A program made the position numbers and the translations under genes. A model generated the notes under the pieces. The model saw only the letters and a list, made by a program, of their open reading frames with translations. It searched no databases and was not told the DNA's origin. 64,000 nucleotides of DNA, from NCBI RefSeq assembly GCF_009711975.1, contig NZ_VIKW01000022.1:31812-95811 (forward strand). The letters run 5' to 3'. Of the stretch, positions 57,701 to 64,000 are shown piece after piece. The stretch comes from Anabaena sp. UHCC 0204 (GTDB lineage: Bacteria > Cyanobacteriota > Cyanobacteriia > Cyanobacteriales > Nostocaceae). The stretch's first letter is position 1. Each line of letters opens with the position of its first letter.

Positions 57701-60700
57701 ATAAACCTCCCAAAATTTCTACCCGTTTGATAGAATCAATTCCCAAATCTGCTTCCATATCCATTGACAGTTCTAACATTTCTACTGGGTAGCCTGTTTT
57801 TTCACTGACGACGGTTAGCAGAGTTTGACTAAGGGTAGCTTTATCTATATTAATTGGGGCTTTGGGAACTACGGTAATGGTTTTTTGATCATCTTTGAGT
57901 TCCTCTTTTACTTGGGGAGAAGAAATAATTTTAGGGGTTGAGAAATGATCGGATTGAGGATGATTTACATAGTTGATGACTCTGTTTTCTGGAGTCAATA
58001 AATGATAATGTTGTTGCAGAAGTTCAAAGTAATGCTGGGTGTATTCTTGTTGATATTTGAGATATTGTTCATGAATGCGGAGGGTATCACCTTGATGATC
58101 ATGAAACCGCATCATATTCCGTTCAGAACTGGAAATTGCGAGTTGTTGAGTTGTGGATTGATGTTCTGTAACTTCAGTATTTCCTAATAATGAATACTGT
58201 TGTTGCATTAGTTGAGAAAATGCCTTTGTGTATTCTGTTTGATTTTGCAAAGATTGTTCATGAACGTGAATAATATCACTTTGTTGTCGGCCAAATTCGG
58301 CGATAAAATTTTCTAAGCTGTGAATAACCTTTTCATAATTTTGCGGATGAACTTCAACTTGATCTAATTTGTCGTTAACAGAGATTTGGTGATTTTCTGG
58401 AACTATGGGTTTGGGCGAGGGAGATACTACTTCCAGATGATGATCATTTTCTAAAGCTTTCGCAAAGGCTTTTTGAGTTTTTTCAGTAATGTTGGTACTA
58501 TTTAACCGCACATTTAAAACTTTTTTGGGAGGAACTTCGGGAATTTTAGTGGTGACTTGATAGGGGTCTGGATTTTGCAAAGATAATCCAGCTACCTGTA
58601 ATTGAACTATTGCTTCTCGGAGAGTGCGATCGCTATTTTTGGTATGATTGGCATTTACAGCTATAGCCATGTGGGGTTTATCCCTAAGAATTTCTTTTAC
58701 TAAGTTGGTAAGGACATTTTTGGGTCCAAATTCTACAAAACAATAACCACCAGCAGCATAGATATTTTCAATCTCTTGCTGAAATAATACCTGATTTAAC
58801 AATTGTTCTTTGAGGATTTTCTGAATAACATGGGGTTCTTGAGGATAACATCCACCTGTAACATTGGTATAAACTGGAATTTGTGCTTCGTTGAAATTTA
58901 CCTTTTCAATAGCTTGGGCAAAAGGTTTTTGGGCATGAGATACTAATGGTGTATGAAATGCTGCGGAAACTCCTAATAAAAAAGTAGAAAACCCTTGATT
59001 TTTAAGGACTTCTTGAACTTGACTAATTGCAACTTTTTTCCCAGCTAATACTACTTGCTGCTGAGAATTTTTATTAGCAATTGCTACTTGGGGAAAGTTT
59101 TTAATTACTTCCGTAATCTGACTAATATCTCCCTTAACAGCTAACATTCCCCCCGCATCAAAATCTGAATTTGCAGGTGCAGCCATAGCTTGTCCTCTAG
59201 CTTTAACTAAGAACAAATAATCTTCTTCACTTAACACACCTGCAACCCACAAAGCTGTTAATTCTCCAAAGCTATGACCGGCAACAAAATCGGGTTTAAA
59301 TCCAGCTTGTTGCAATATTTTATATAATCCGGCACTAAAAACGCCAATTGCTGGTTGTGCATATTCAGTTTTCTGTAATGTTTCTAACTGAATTTGCTTT
59401 TGTTGTTGCTCAAAAACGGGCTGTGGAAATACTATGGCTGATAAGGGGTGTAACCCATCTTCACAAAGGAGGCTATCCATGTGACTATAAGTTTGGCGTA
59501 AGCAAGGGAAATTCATGACCAATTCCCGCCCCATTTCTAGGTATTGTGAACCTTGTCCAGAAAACAAAGCTACCACTTTACCTGTCGTATCTAGCCCTGT
59601 TTGGCGGTAGTAAATCCCTTGAGGGTGTTCCCATGATTCGGCTTCGGGCTTGTGTTTCAGCCCTTCTATGACAACTTGCAAAAATTTCTCTGCTTGCGCT
59701 AAATTATTAGCTACAAAGCCAACTCTGGCATAATTAACAGGAATTTCCCCGGTTTGGCACTCCGTAATCAATTCTTGGTAGTGTTTTTCTTTACCTTCAG
59801 TCTGCAATTGTTGCTGGATTTGTTGACAACGTGATAGCAACTCTGAAGGGGTAGGGGCAAACAACAGTAGGGATTGTGGAGTATGATGTAATCGGTAAGG
59901 GTGATGATGTTCATGTTGGTACTCTTCCATAACAACGTGATAATTAGTACCACCGAAACCAAAGGCGCTGACTCCCGCCCTTCGCGGTTGAGTAGGATGA
60001 CTTACCCAAGGTCTCGTCTCAGTATTTAAGTAAAACGGCGAGTTCTCAATATCGAGTTTGGGATGGGGTTTGGTAACATTAATGGTAGGTGGTAAGACTT
60101 TGTGATGCAGCGCCAAAGCCGCTTTAATGAGACTAGCTGCACCTGCTGCCGCTTTGGTATGTCCAATTTGTGATTTTACCGTTCCCAAGGCAATATGCTG
60201 TTTTTTCGGGTTATTTTCCCCAAAAACGGCAGTAATTGAGGTAAATTCTGTGGGATCTCCTACCATCGTTCCCGTACCATGTGCTTCAATTAAACCCACA
60301 CTAGCAGGGGAAACTCCTGCGTCCGAATAAGCACGAGTTAAGGCGTTGATTTGACCTTCGGGACGGGGCGCATATATACTTTTATACTTACCATCGCTAG
60401 AACTACCGACACCTTTAATGACTGCATAGATGCGATCGCCATCTCGTTGAGCATCTTCTAGGCGCTTGAGTACCAGCATTCCCACACCTTCACCCAACAT
60501 CATCCCATCAGCCTCAGCATCAAAGGGTTTTACCTTATCCCCAGGGGAAACAGCAGGGGTTTTACTGAAACACATATAGGCAAAAATTGAGTTATCGGTA
60601 TCCACACCGCCAGTTATCATCATGTCGGCGCGATGTTCTACCAATTCGCTAATAGCCATTCTCAACGCACCCAAGGAACTCGCGCAAGCTGCATCAACTA

Positions 60701-61439
60701 CACAGTTCATTCCCCCTAAATCTAGCCTGTTAGCAATGCGTCCAGAAATCACATTAGCTAACATTCCGGGGAAGGCATTTTCTTCCCATTGCACATATCC
60801 ACTTTTGAGTTTTTCAATAATTTTTTGGCTATCTTCATCAGATAAACCACTATTTTTCAGGACTTTTTCCCAAACTGGATATTGCAACCTTGCACCCAAA
60901 GGAACAGCCAATTGTCTACCAATTGCTACTCCTAATATTACCCCAGTTCGTTCATGATTAAATTGGCGAGATGCACCATAACCAGCATCTTCCATTGCCT
61001 CTTTTGCTACTACTAAACCGAGTAATTGAGAGATATCTGTCACCTCTAAAATGTTTGGCGGTAAACCAAAATCCATGGGATTAAAATCAATATCTGGTAA
61101 AAAACCACCCCGTTTACAATAAGTTTTATCTGGTGCTTTGGGGTCAGGATCATAATAATCATCTATATGCCATCGGGAAGCAGGAATATCGGTAATACAA
61201 TCAATTTTTTGAATAATATTTTGCCAATATTCCTGTAAATTTTTCGCTTGGGGGAAAATAGAAGCCATCCCAATAATTGCCACATTAGTTGTTTGCAACT
61301 TGGTATTAATTTCACTAATCATCTTTGTGGTATCAGGCATATTCTTTTTCACCATTATCATCTTGAGTACAGACTTTTCACAGTTACTAATTTCAGCTTG
61401 CAACTGTGCGAAAGCAGCTTCAAATTTGGAAGCAGCCAT
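54753..61439 (-). CDS. PfaA/HglE-like type I polyketide (secondary lipid) megasynthase
   Basis: A 2228-residue iterative synthase. Domains in order: ketosynthase 50-505 (Cys252 in DAACASS, His387 in EAHGTGT, His427 in KSQIGHTKAAAG); acyltransferase 620-930 (GQGSQY 628, Ser723 in GHSFGE); a linker with a repeated HEQxLxxQxEYT segment (~1059 and ~1123); ACP1 (Ser1236) and ACP2 (Ser1359), both in GIDSIKRVEILGG; ketoreductase 1440-1930 (VSGGAKGI at 1668, Ser1843 and Tyr1856); and a dehydratase-like C-terminus from ~1961 (DHVIANRPVLP). This order matches PfaA and the heterocyst glycolipid synthase HglE. No membrane segment or thioesterase is present. Confidence 0.9.
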   Translation of the reverse strand: MAASKFEAAFAQLQAEISNCEKSVLKMIMVKKNMPDTTKMISEINTKLQTTNVAIIGMASIFPQAKNLQEYWQNIIQKIDCITDIPASRWHIDDYYDPDPKAPDKTYCKRGGFLPDIDFNPMDFGLPPNILEVTDISQLLGLVVAKEAMEDAGYGASRQFNHERTGVILGVAIGRQLAVPLGARLQYPVWEKVLKNSGLSDEDSQKIIEKLKSGYVQWEENAFPGMLANVISGRIANRLDLGGMNCVVDAACASSLGALRMAISELVEHRADMMITGGVDTDNSIFAYMCFSKTPAVSPGDKVKPFDAEADGMMLGEGVGMLVLKRLEDAQRDGDRIYAVIKGVGSSSDGKYKSIYAPRPEGQINALTRAYSDAGVSPASVGLIEAHGTGTMVGDPTEFTSITAVFGENNPKKQHIALGTVKSQIGHTKAAAGAASLIKAALALHHKVLPPTINVTKPHPKLDIENSPFYLNTETRPWVSHPTQPRRAGVSAFGFGGTNYHVVMEEYQHEHHHPYRLHHTPQSLLLFAPTPSELLSRCQQIQQQLQTEGKEKHYQELITECQTGEIPVNYARVGFVANNLAQAEKFLQVVIEGLKHKPEAESWEHPQGIYYRQTGLDTTGKVVALFSGQGSQYLEMGRELVMNFPCLRQTYSHMDSLLCEDGLHPLSAIVFPQPVFEQQQKQIQLETLQKTEYAQPAIGVFSAGLYKILQQAGFKPDFVAGHSFGELTALWVAGVLSEEDYLFLVKARGQAMAAPANSDFDAGGMLAVKGDISQITEVIKNFPQVAIANKNSQQQVVLAGKKVAISQVQEVLKNQGFSTFLLGVSAAFHTPLVSHAQKPFAQAIEKVNFNEAQIPVYTNVTGGCYPQEPHVIQKILKEQLLNQVLFQQEIENIYAAGGYCFVEFGPKNVLTNLVKEILRDKPHMAIAVNANHTKNSDRTLREAIVQLQVAGLSLQNPDPYQVTTKIPEVPPKKVLNVRLNSTNITEKTQKAFAKALENDHHLEVVSPSPKPIVPENHQISVNDKLDQVEVHPQNYEKVIHSLENFIAEFGRQQSDIIHVHEQSLQNQTEYTKAFSQLMQQQYSLLGNTEVTEHQSTTQQLAISSSERNMMRFHDHQGDTLRIHEQYLKYQQEYTQHYFELLQQHYHLLTPENRVINYVNHPQSDHFSTPKIISSPQVKEELKDDQKTITVVPKAPINIDKATLSQTLLTVVSEKTGYPVEMLELSMDMEADLGIDSIKRVEILGGLLELYPDLPQPNPEELGQLRTLEQIAEYMQTLVPDTLKQQVEISTDCITTEVLLEVPQPELITSTPGIQEQKTAIEIPENLSHILLTVVSEKTGYPVEMLELSMDMEADLGIDSIKRVEILGGLLELYPDLPKPNPEEIGELRTLGEIADYMQQQAQGMTQLSHQEIAEITTTTSPGNIRRSIAKLQQLPIPDSLEFSIPENHIVLITDDGSSTTEKLAESLIAKGWKTVILIFPGIQSTVTEKINRVVLTDWYEDSLQQQLNQIADNYGTVAAFIHLHPVNQLEIEKSILLHVFLIAKYLKEPLNQAANLGRSCFINVARLDGEFGLGETHNFSAIAGGLFGLSKSINQEWENVFCRSLDLNPDLDSDTSVKHILAEIHDPNLLIQEVGYSSKGRVTLIADSTPLATTNFPLPISKDQVFIVSGGAKGITAQCVIKIAQQYQCKFILLGRSSTEPEPVWTEDCKSEGELKQRILENFQAQGEKPTPIMVQKKYQVISSQREIHNTLQEIAKAGGKAEYLSVDITDTAILESKLADVIERFGPVTGIIHGAGNLADKRIEKKSIQDFENVYAAKVKGLENLLHCVPASQLQYLVLFSSVVGFYGNVGQSDYAIANEILNKSAHLIKHNYPNCHVMAINWGPWESGMVSAELKKAFAERGIETIPIETGTQMLINELTNANQDPVQLVIGSPLVYVPASLSPELKTYRIKRRLTLAENPFLHDHVIANRPVLPATCGLLWMTNACEQLYPGFTAFSSPNFKVLKGIVFDQTLASEYILEIQELAKTENQEIEFAVKISSKTPDEKTRYHFSTNLILKREIPTPPNYGNLNFNQDENFLKTNQELYQINAASLFHGITFQGVKAVLNTSPSKMTIECCLAEPTAQQQGQFPVQTFNPYIADVQIHSLWVWTQHFHQVGCLPSEIKNFEQFAKVPFGETFYVTCEVQSKTESSVITDVITYNRQGQIYNRMIGAKGTILPNQIAKY
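57305..57815 (-). repeat. Duplicated ACP coding segment within the megasynthase
   Basis: About 130 bases coding GYPVEMLELSMDMEADLG and the following helix occur twice, with starts about 370 bases apart, nearly identical at nucleotide level. This is recent duplication or gene conversion between the two carrier domains. Confidence 0.75.
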
Positions 61440-62722
61440 GATCTTATTTCACTATTTTGCTCAGGATATCTAGAAGTTAACCGCAGTTTATTTTGTGCTT
61501 AGAATCTGATATTTTTCATCCACTTGAGTGAAGAAGTGCTAAAAAATATAGGTTTGATGATGGCGATAAGTTCTGAATAAATAAACCCATATATATTATT
61601 TTTCAGCATTAAACTAACACTCAGAAAGTGGATAATTGATGATTGGCTATAAATTAAGACAATGAATCTTGTGGCGGTTAAATATGGATTAGGCTAGTTT
61701 ATTCTGTAGCCAATAAATTATTTGCCCTTTGTATTAACCTTAGTTTGGTGACAACTCTATCACAACTCATAGGCAACTTACGTGCAACTTTTAAAAAGTC
61801 TTGCAAATGTAAAATTGATAGAGTCGCAGAAGAAATAAGAATATATTTGCTTATCCAATTACAGCAATTATTATCTAAGTTTTAGCCATTTTGACAGAAG
61901 TTGCATATATATTGCATATCAATACTGTTCGGTTAAGGATTTTGGGGCGTTGCTGATTAAAAGTATGATTTTGTTATGCCTACGGCACGCTGCGCGAACA
62001 CGCAGAGGCGCAGAGTCTACAGAGAGTAAGAGTTTGAAATCATTGATTTTTGAATTTCATACCATAATTCAGCAACGCCGATTTTGGTAGGTTGGGTTAA
62101 CCGATAAGTATTGTATTGCATATTATTAAATTAAAATTCAGAATGAATTCCTGACAACTGGTGAATATGGAGAGAAATCATCAACGATATTCAAAAAAAA
62201 ACAATTTTTCTGAAAATACAAGATAATTTACATTGAGATAAATATAAGTTTTAGTCTGTAATTATTGTTTGATAGTTTCTAACCCTAAATAGTCAATTAC
62301 TACATCTATCTCCAGAAAGATTTTCTTGTCTTTGTAAAAATAGTCACTACTAAATATATCTAAGGAATTAAAAAAATATTTTTTATGTTCTAAAGTCGAA
62401 AATTTGAGATAATGAAAAACATGATAAATAACATCTATTTCCATGTAAACAATATCAAGAATATGTAAAGCAAAATCATCTATATAAATCCTCTAGGATT
62501 TATGCAGAAATTACCATTAATTAATTTCTGTCTTTCCTGTTTCCCAATTGTTGCATATAACTTGAAATTCGGAAAAAAGCAGTTTATTCTATGTGATAAA
62601 TCAGGGAAATTTAGACTGTCAATCATATACAGTCTTTCAGCATAAATTCATGCAATTTAATCGTATTGCATTATTTGGCTTCTGCAATATTGGACTTACA
62701 AAAACTATAAGGAATTGCTGGT
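61440..62722. other. 1.3 kb gene-poor region upstream of the megasynthase
   Basis: No convincing gene. It holds the divergent promoters of the synthase operon and the small gene at 62723. It also holds a GCATATATATTGCATATC tract near 61905-61922 and a family B repeat at 61946-62079. A 60-codon AT-rich frame at 62262-62444 (minus) lacks any ribosome site and is doubtful. The length and AT-richness suggest extensive regulation or a past insertion. Confidence 0.55.
61946..62079. repeat. MITE-like repeat, family B copy 3
   Basis: Terminal GGCGTTGCTGA and TCAGCAACGCC are perfect 11-bp inverted repeats. The interior contains ACGCAGAGGCGCAGAG and palindromic GCCTACGGCACGCTGCGC-type sequence. Confidence 0.8.
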
Positions 62723-63052
62723 ATGAGACTATCTGAATTAGATCCACTCATCCCACTGAATGAGTTACGTGAAGACCTCCTCAAATTACCAAAAGGTTAC
62801 TCATTTTATGAAGATGAATTAGTAGACTTTTTATCACGGAGAAGATGGCCTGAAAGCAATCGTCGAATTGATAGAACAACCTTTTGGCGGTGGCGTAGTG
62901 ACAACGGGATTGAACATCAAAAAATATTCAGTCGCTTGGATCTTCTTAAATTGTGTCAAATTTGTGATCATTATCGAGTAGATGGAACGCGCAGTGAATA
63001 CTTGGCAATTATGCGGAAGAGAAAAGAAAAAGAGGTAGTCCTAAATAAATAA
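62723..63052 (+). CDS. Small hypothetical protein, possible DNA-binding
   Basis: A 109-residue, charged protein. AAGGA lies 8 bases before ATG 62723. The C-terminal half (RRWPESNRRIDRTTFWRWRS, then LLKLCQICDHYRVDGTRSEYL) has the spacing of a helix-turn-helix with an aromatic/basic recognition helix, reminiscent of small MerR-like or AlpA-like regulators, but no family is certain. It lies between the lipid-synthase operon and a DevB-type exporter gene, so a regulatory role there is possible. Confidence 0.5.
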   Translation: MRLSELDPLIPLNELREDLLKLPKGYSFYEDELVDFLSRRRWPESNRRIDRTTFWRWRSDNGIEHQKIFSRLDLLKLCQICDHYRVDGTRSEYLAIMRKRKEKEVVLNK

Positions 63053-63328
63053 ACTTTTGATATTGGTAATCGGTAATAGCTACCAACTAATTACCAATTA
63101 CCTATCAAGAGTTTAGGCATTAAATATTTTATCTAATCACTAGTTGATCAGAATTACTAACTAATTTTTGTGGTGAGAACTTTAGATATAGTTGGAATAC
63201 TAAAATCTTACTACAAATATCATACTGCTACTAAAAGTTGTCAGGAGATGCTATCAAGTGTACTGGCTTTTCTGTCTCTTCTTGAGAGTCAGAATTACTG
63301 TCATATTCCTAATTTAAAAAACAAAATT

Positions 63329-64000
63329 ATGGTACACAAAGAAAAGCACTCATTCATAAAACCTGTGAGTTTGTGGCCACTAATATTCGCAAGTGCGGGT
63401 GTTGTAGCTACTGGTGTAATATCTATCTATAGTTTTTTATATTTTCAGGAAACTTCTAAATCAGTTTCTCCAGTATCTTCTAGCATTTCTAACCCCTTAC
63501 CTACTATGACTGCTATTGCGGCTTTAGGACGTTTAGAACCCCAAGGAGAAGTGATTCGTTTATCTGCGCCTAATTCTCAAACAGGGATAAGAGTTGATAA
63601 ACTTCTAGTCAAAAAAGGAGACAAAATCCGCAAGGGACAAGTAGTAGCAATTCTTGACAGTTATGGTCCTAATCTTGCAGCTTTAGAAAAAGCAAAACGA
63701 CAAGTAGATGTTAATCAAGCTAATTTTCAACAAGTAGCAGCAGGGGCAAAAACAGGTGATATTTCTGCTCAAAAAGCCACAATTTCTCGTTTAGAAGCTG
63801 AATTAAGGGGATCAGTTTTTACTCAAAAAGCGACAATTGCTCGTTTGGAAGCGGAATTAAAAAATTCCGAAACTGAAAATCAACGATATCAAAAATTATA
63901 TCAAGATGGTGCTATTTCTGCTTCTGATGCAGATACGAAAAGGTTACGCAGGGATACTGTCCAAGAACAACTTAATGAAGCTAATGCTAGTCTGCAACGT
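63329..64000 (+). CDS. DevB-family ABC exporter membrane fusion protein, 3' end cut
   Basis: The frame opens at ATG 63329 and runs 224 codons to the window edge. After one N-terminal membrane segment (LWPLIFASAGVVATGVIS) come the lipoyl half-motif IAALGRLEPQGEVIRLSAP, GIRVDKLLVKKGDKIRKGQ and VVAILDS, then a coiled-coil hairpin with a repeated QKATIARLEAELK unit. This is the DevB branch of HlyD-like adaptors. In Anabaena, DevB works with DevC and DevA to export heterocyst glycolipids through TolC. Its place beside an HglE-like synthase fits export of that product. The devC and devA genes would lie beyond the edge. Confidence 0.85.
   Translation, partial: MVHKEKHSFIKPVSLWPLIFASAGVVATGVISIYSFLYFQETSKSVSPVSSSISNPLPTMTAIAALGRLEPQGEVIRLSAPNSQTGIRVDKLLVKKGDKIRKGQVVAILDSYGPNLAALEKAKRQVDVNQANFQQVAAGAKTGDISAQKATISRLEAELRGSVFTQKATIARLEAELKNSETENQRYQKLYQDGAISASDADTKRLRRDTVQEQLNEANASLQR

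Noticed and set aside
54753..61439. Naming the megasynthase hglE outright
   Set aside because: Domain order fits HglE, but the expected hglB-like and hetN neighbours are missing, so the name is not justified.
62262..62444. 60-codon minus-strand frame near the synthase promoter
   Set aside because: Very AT-rich, no ribosome site and no recognisable features; likely chance.

Overview
The window is AT-rich chromosomal DNA from a filamentous, probably heterocyst-forming, cyanobacterium of the Anabaena/Nostoc/Dolichospermum kind. The basis is the set of cyanobacterial genes: pipX-pipY, sepF, psb27, a Cph1-type phytochrome with an Rcp1-like regulator, CIRCE-controlled groEL, and a DevB-type exporter subunit. 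Many GCGATCGC (HIP1) octamers, heptamer tandem repeats and small palindromic elements in the gaps point the same way. No rRNA, tRNA or CRISPR array was recognised.

Layout. 0-5.3 kb: hemW (cut by the left edge), a PIN/TRAM membrane protein, a DUF433 gene, an acetyltransferase coupled to a VanY-like carboxypeptidase, and an AEC permease. 5.3-11.4 kb: a defence island with an AIPR protein followed by type III mod and res. 11.5-19.1 kb: a phosphoribosyltransferase, two paralogous GPH-type MFS transporters flanking a glycine/alanine-repeat TerB-like protein, then argS. 19.5-23.5 kb: phytochrome, Rcp1-like response regulator and a REC-histidine kinase in one direction. 23.7-29.1 kb: a PMT-family glycosyltransferase, a two-gene TerB-like set, a Rieske protein, and an ATPase/TOPRIM-like pair whose second gene has a probable premature stop. 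29.6-46.2 kb: mostly housekeeping (corA, groEL with a CIRCE operator, a WecA-like transferase, fabG, psb27, a GHL10-like hydrolase, a parDE-type toxin-antitoxin pair, serA, prmA, a flavin monooxygenase, proC, sepF, pipY, pipX).

46.3-61.4 kb is the most distinctive part: a minus-strand operon of secondary-lipid (PUFA-synthase/heterocyst-glycolipid-synthase type) genes. It encodes a 2228-residue KS-AT-ACP-ACP-KR-DH megasynthase (PfaA/HglE-like), a degenerate KS plus AT protein (PfaB-like), a PfaD-type enoyl reductase, a condensation-type acyltransferase with an intact HHxxxDG motif, a free acyl carrier protein, and a 619-residue protein with a TubC-type docking domain fused to a large region I do not recognise. 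A gene remnant lies at its 3' end. Divergently, past a 1.3 kb gene-poor region, come a small unknown gene and the start of a DevB-family membrane fusion protein. My inference is that the operon builds a long-chain acyl or polyketide product, that the acyltransferase releases it (no HglB-like thioester reductase is visible in the window), and that a DevBCA-type pump may export it.

Several dispersed repeat families with terminal inverted repeats occupy the gaps, and two copies overlap the stop codons of neighbouring genes.
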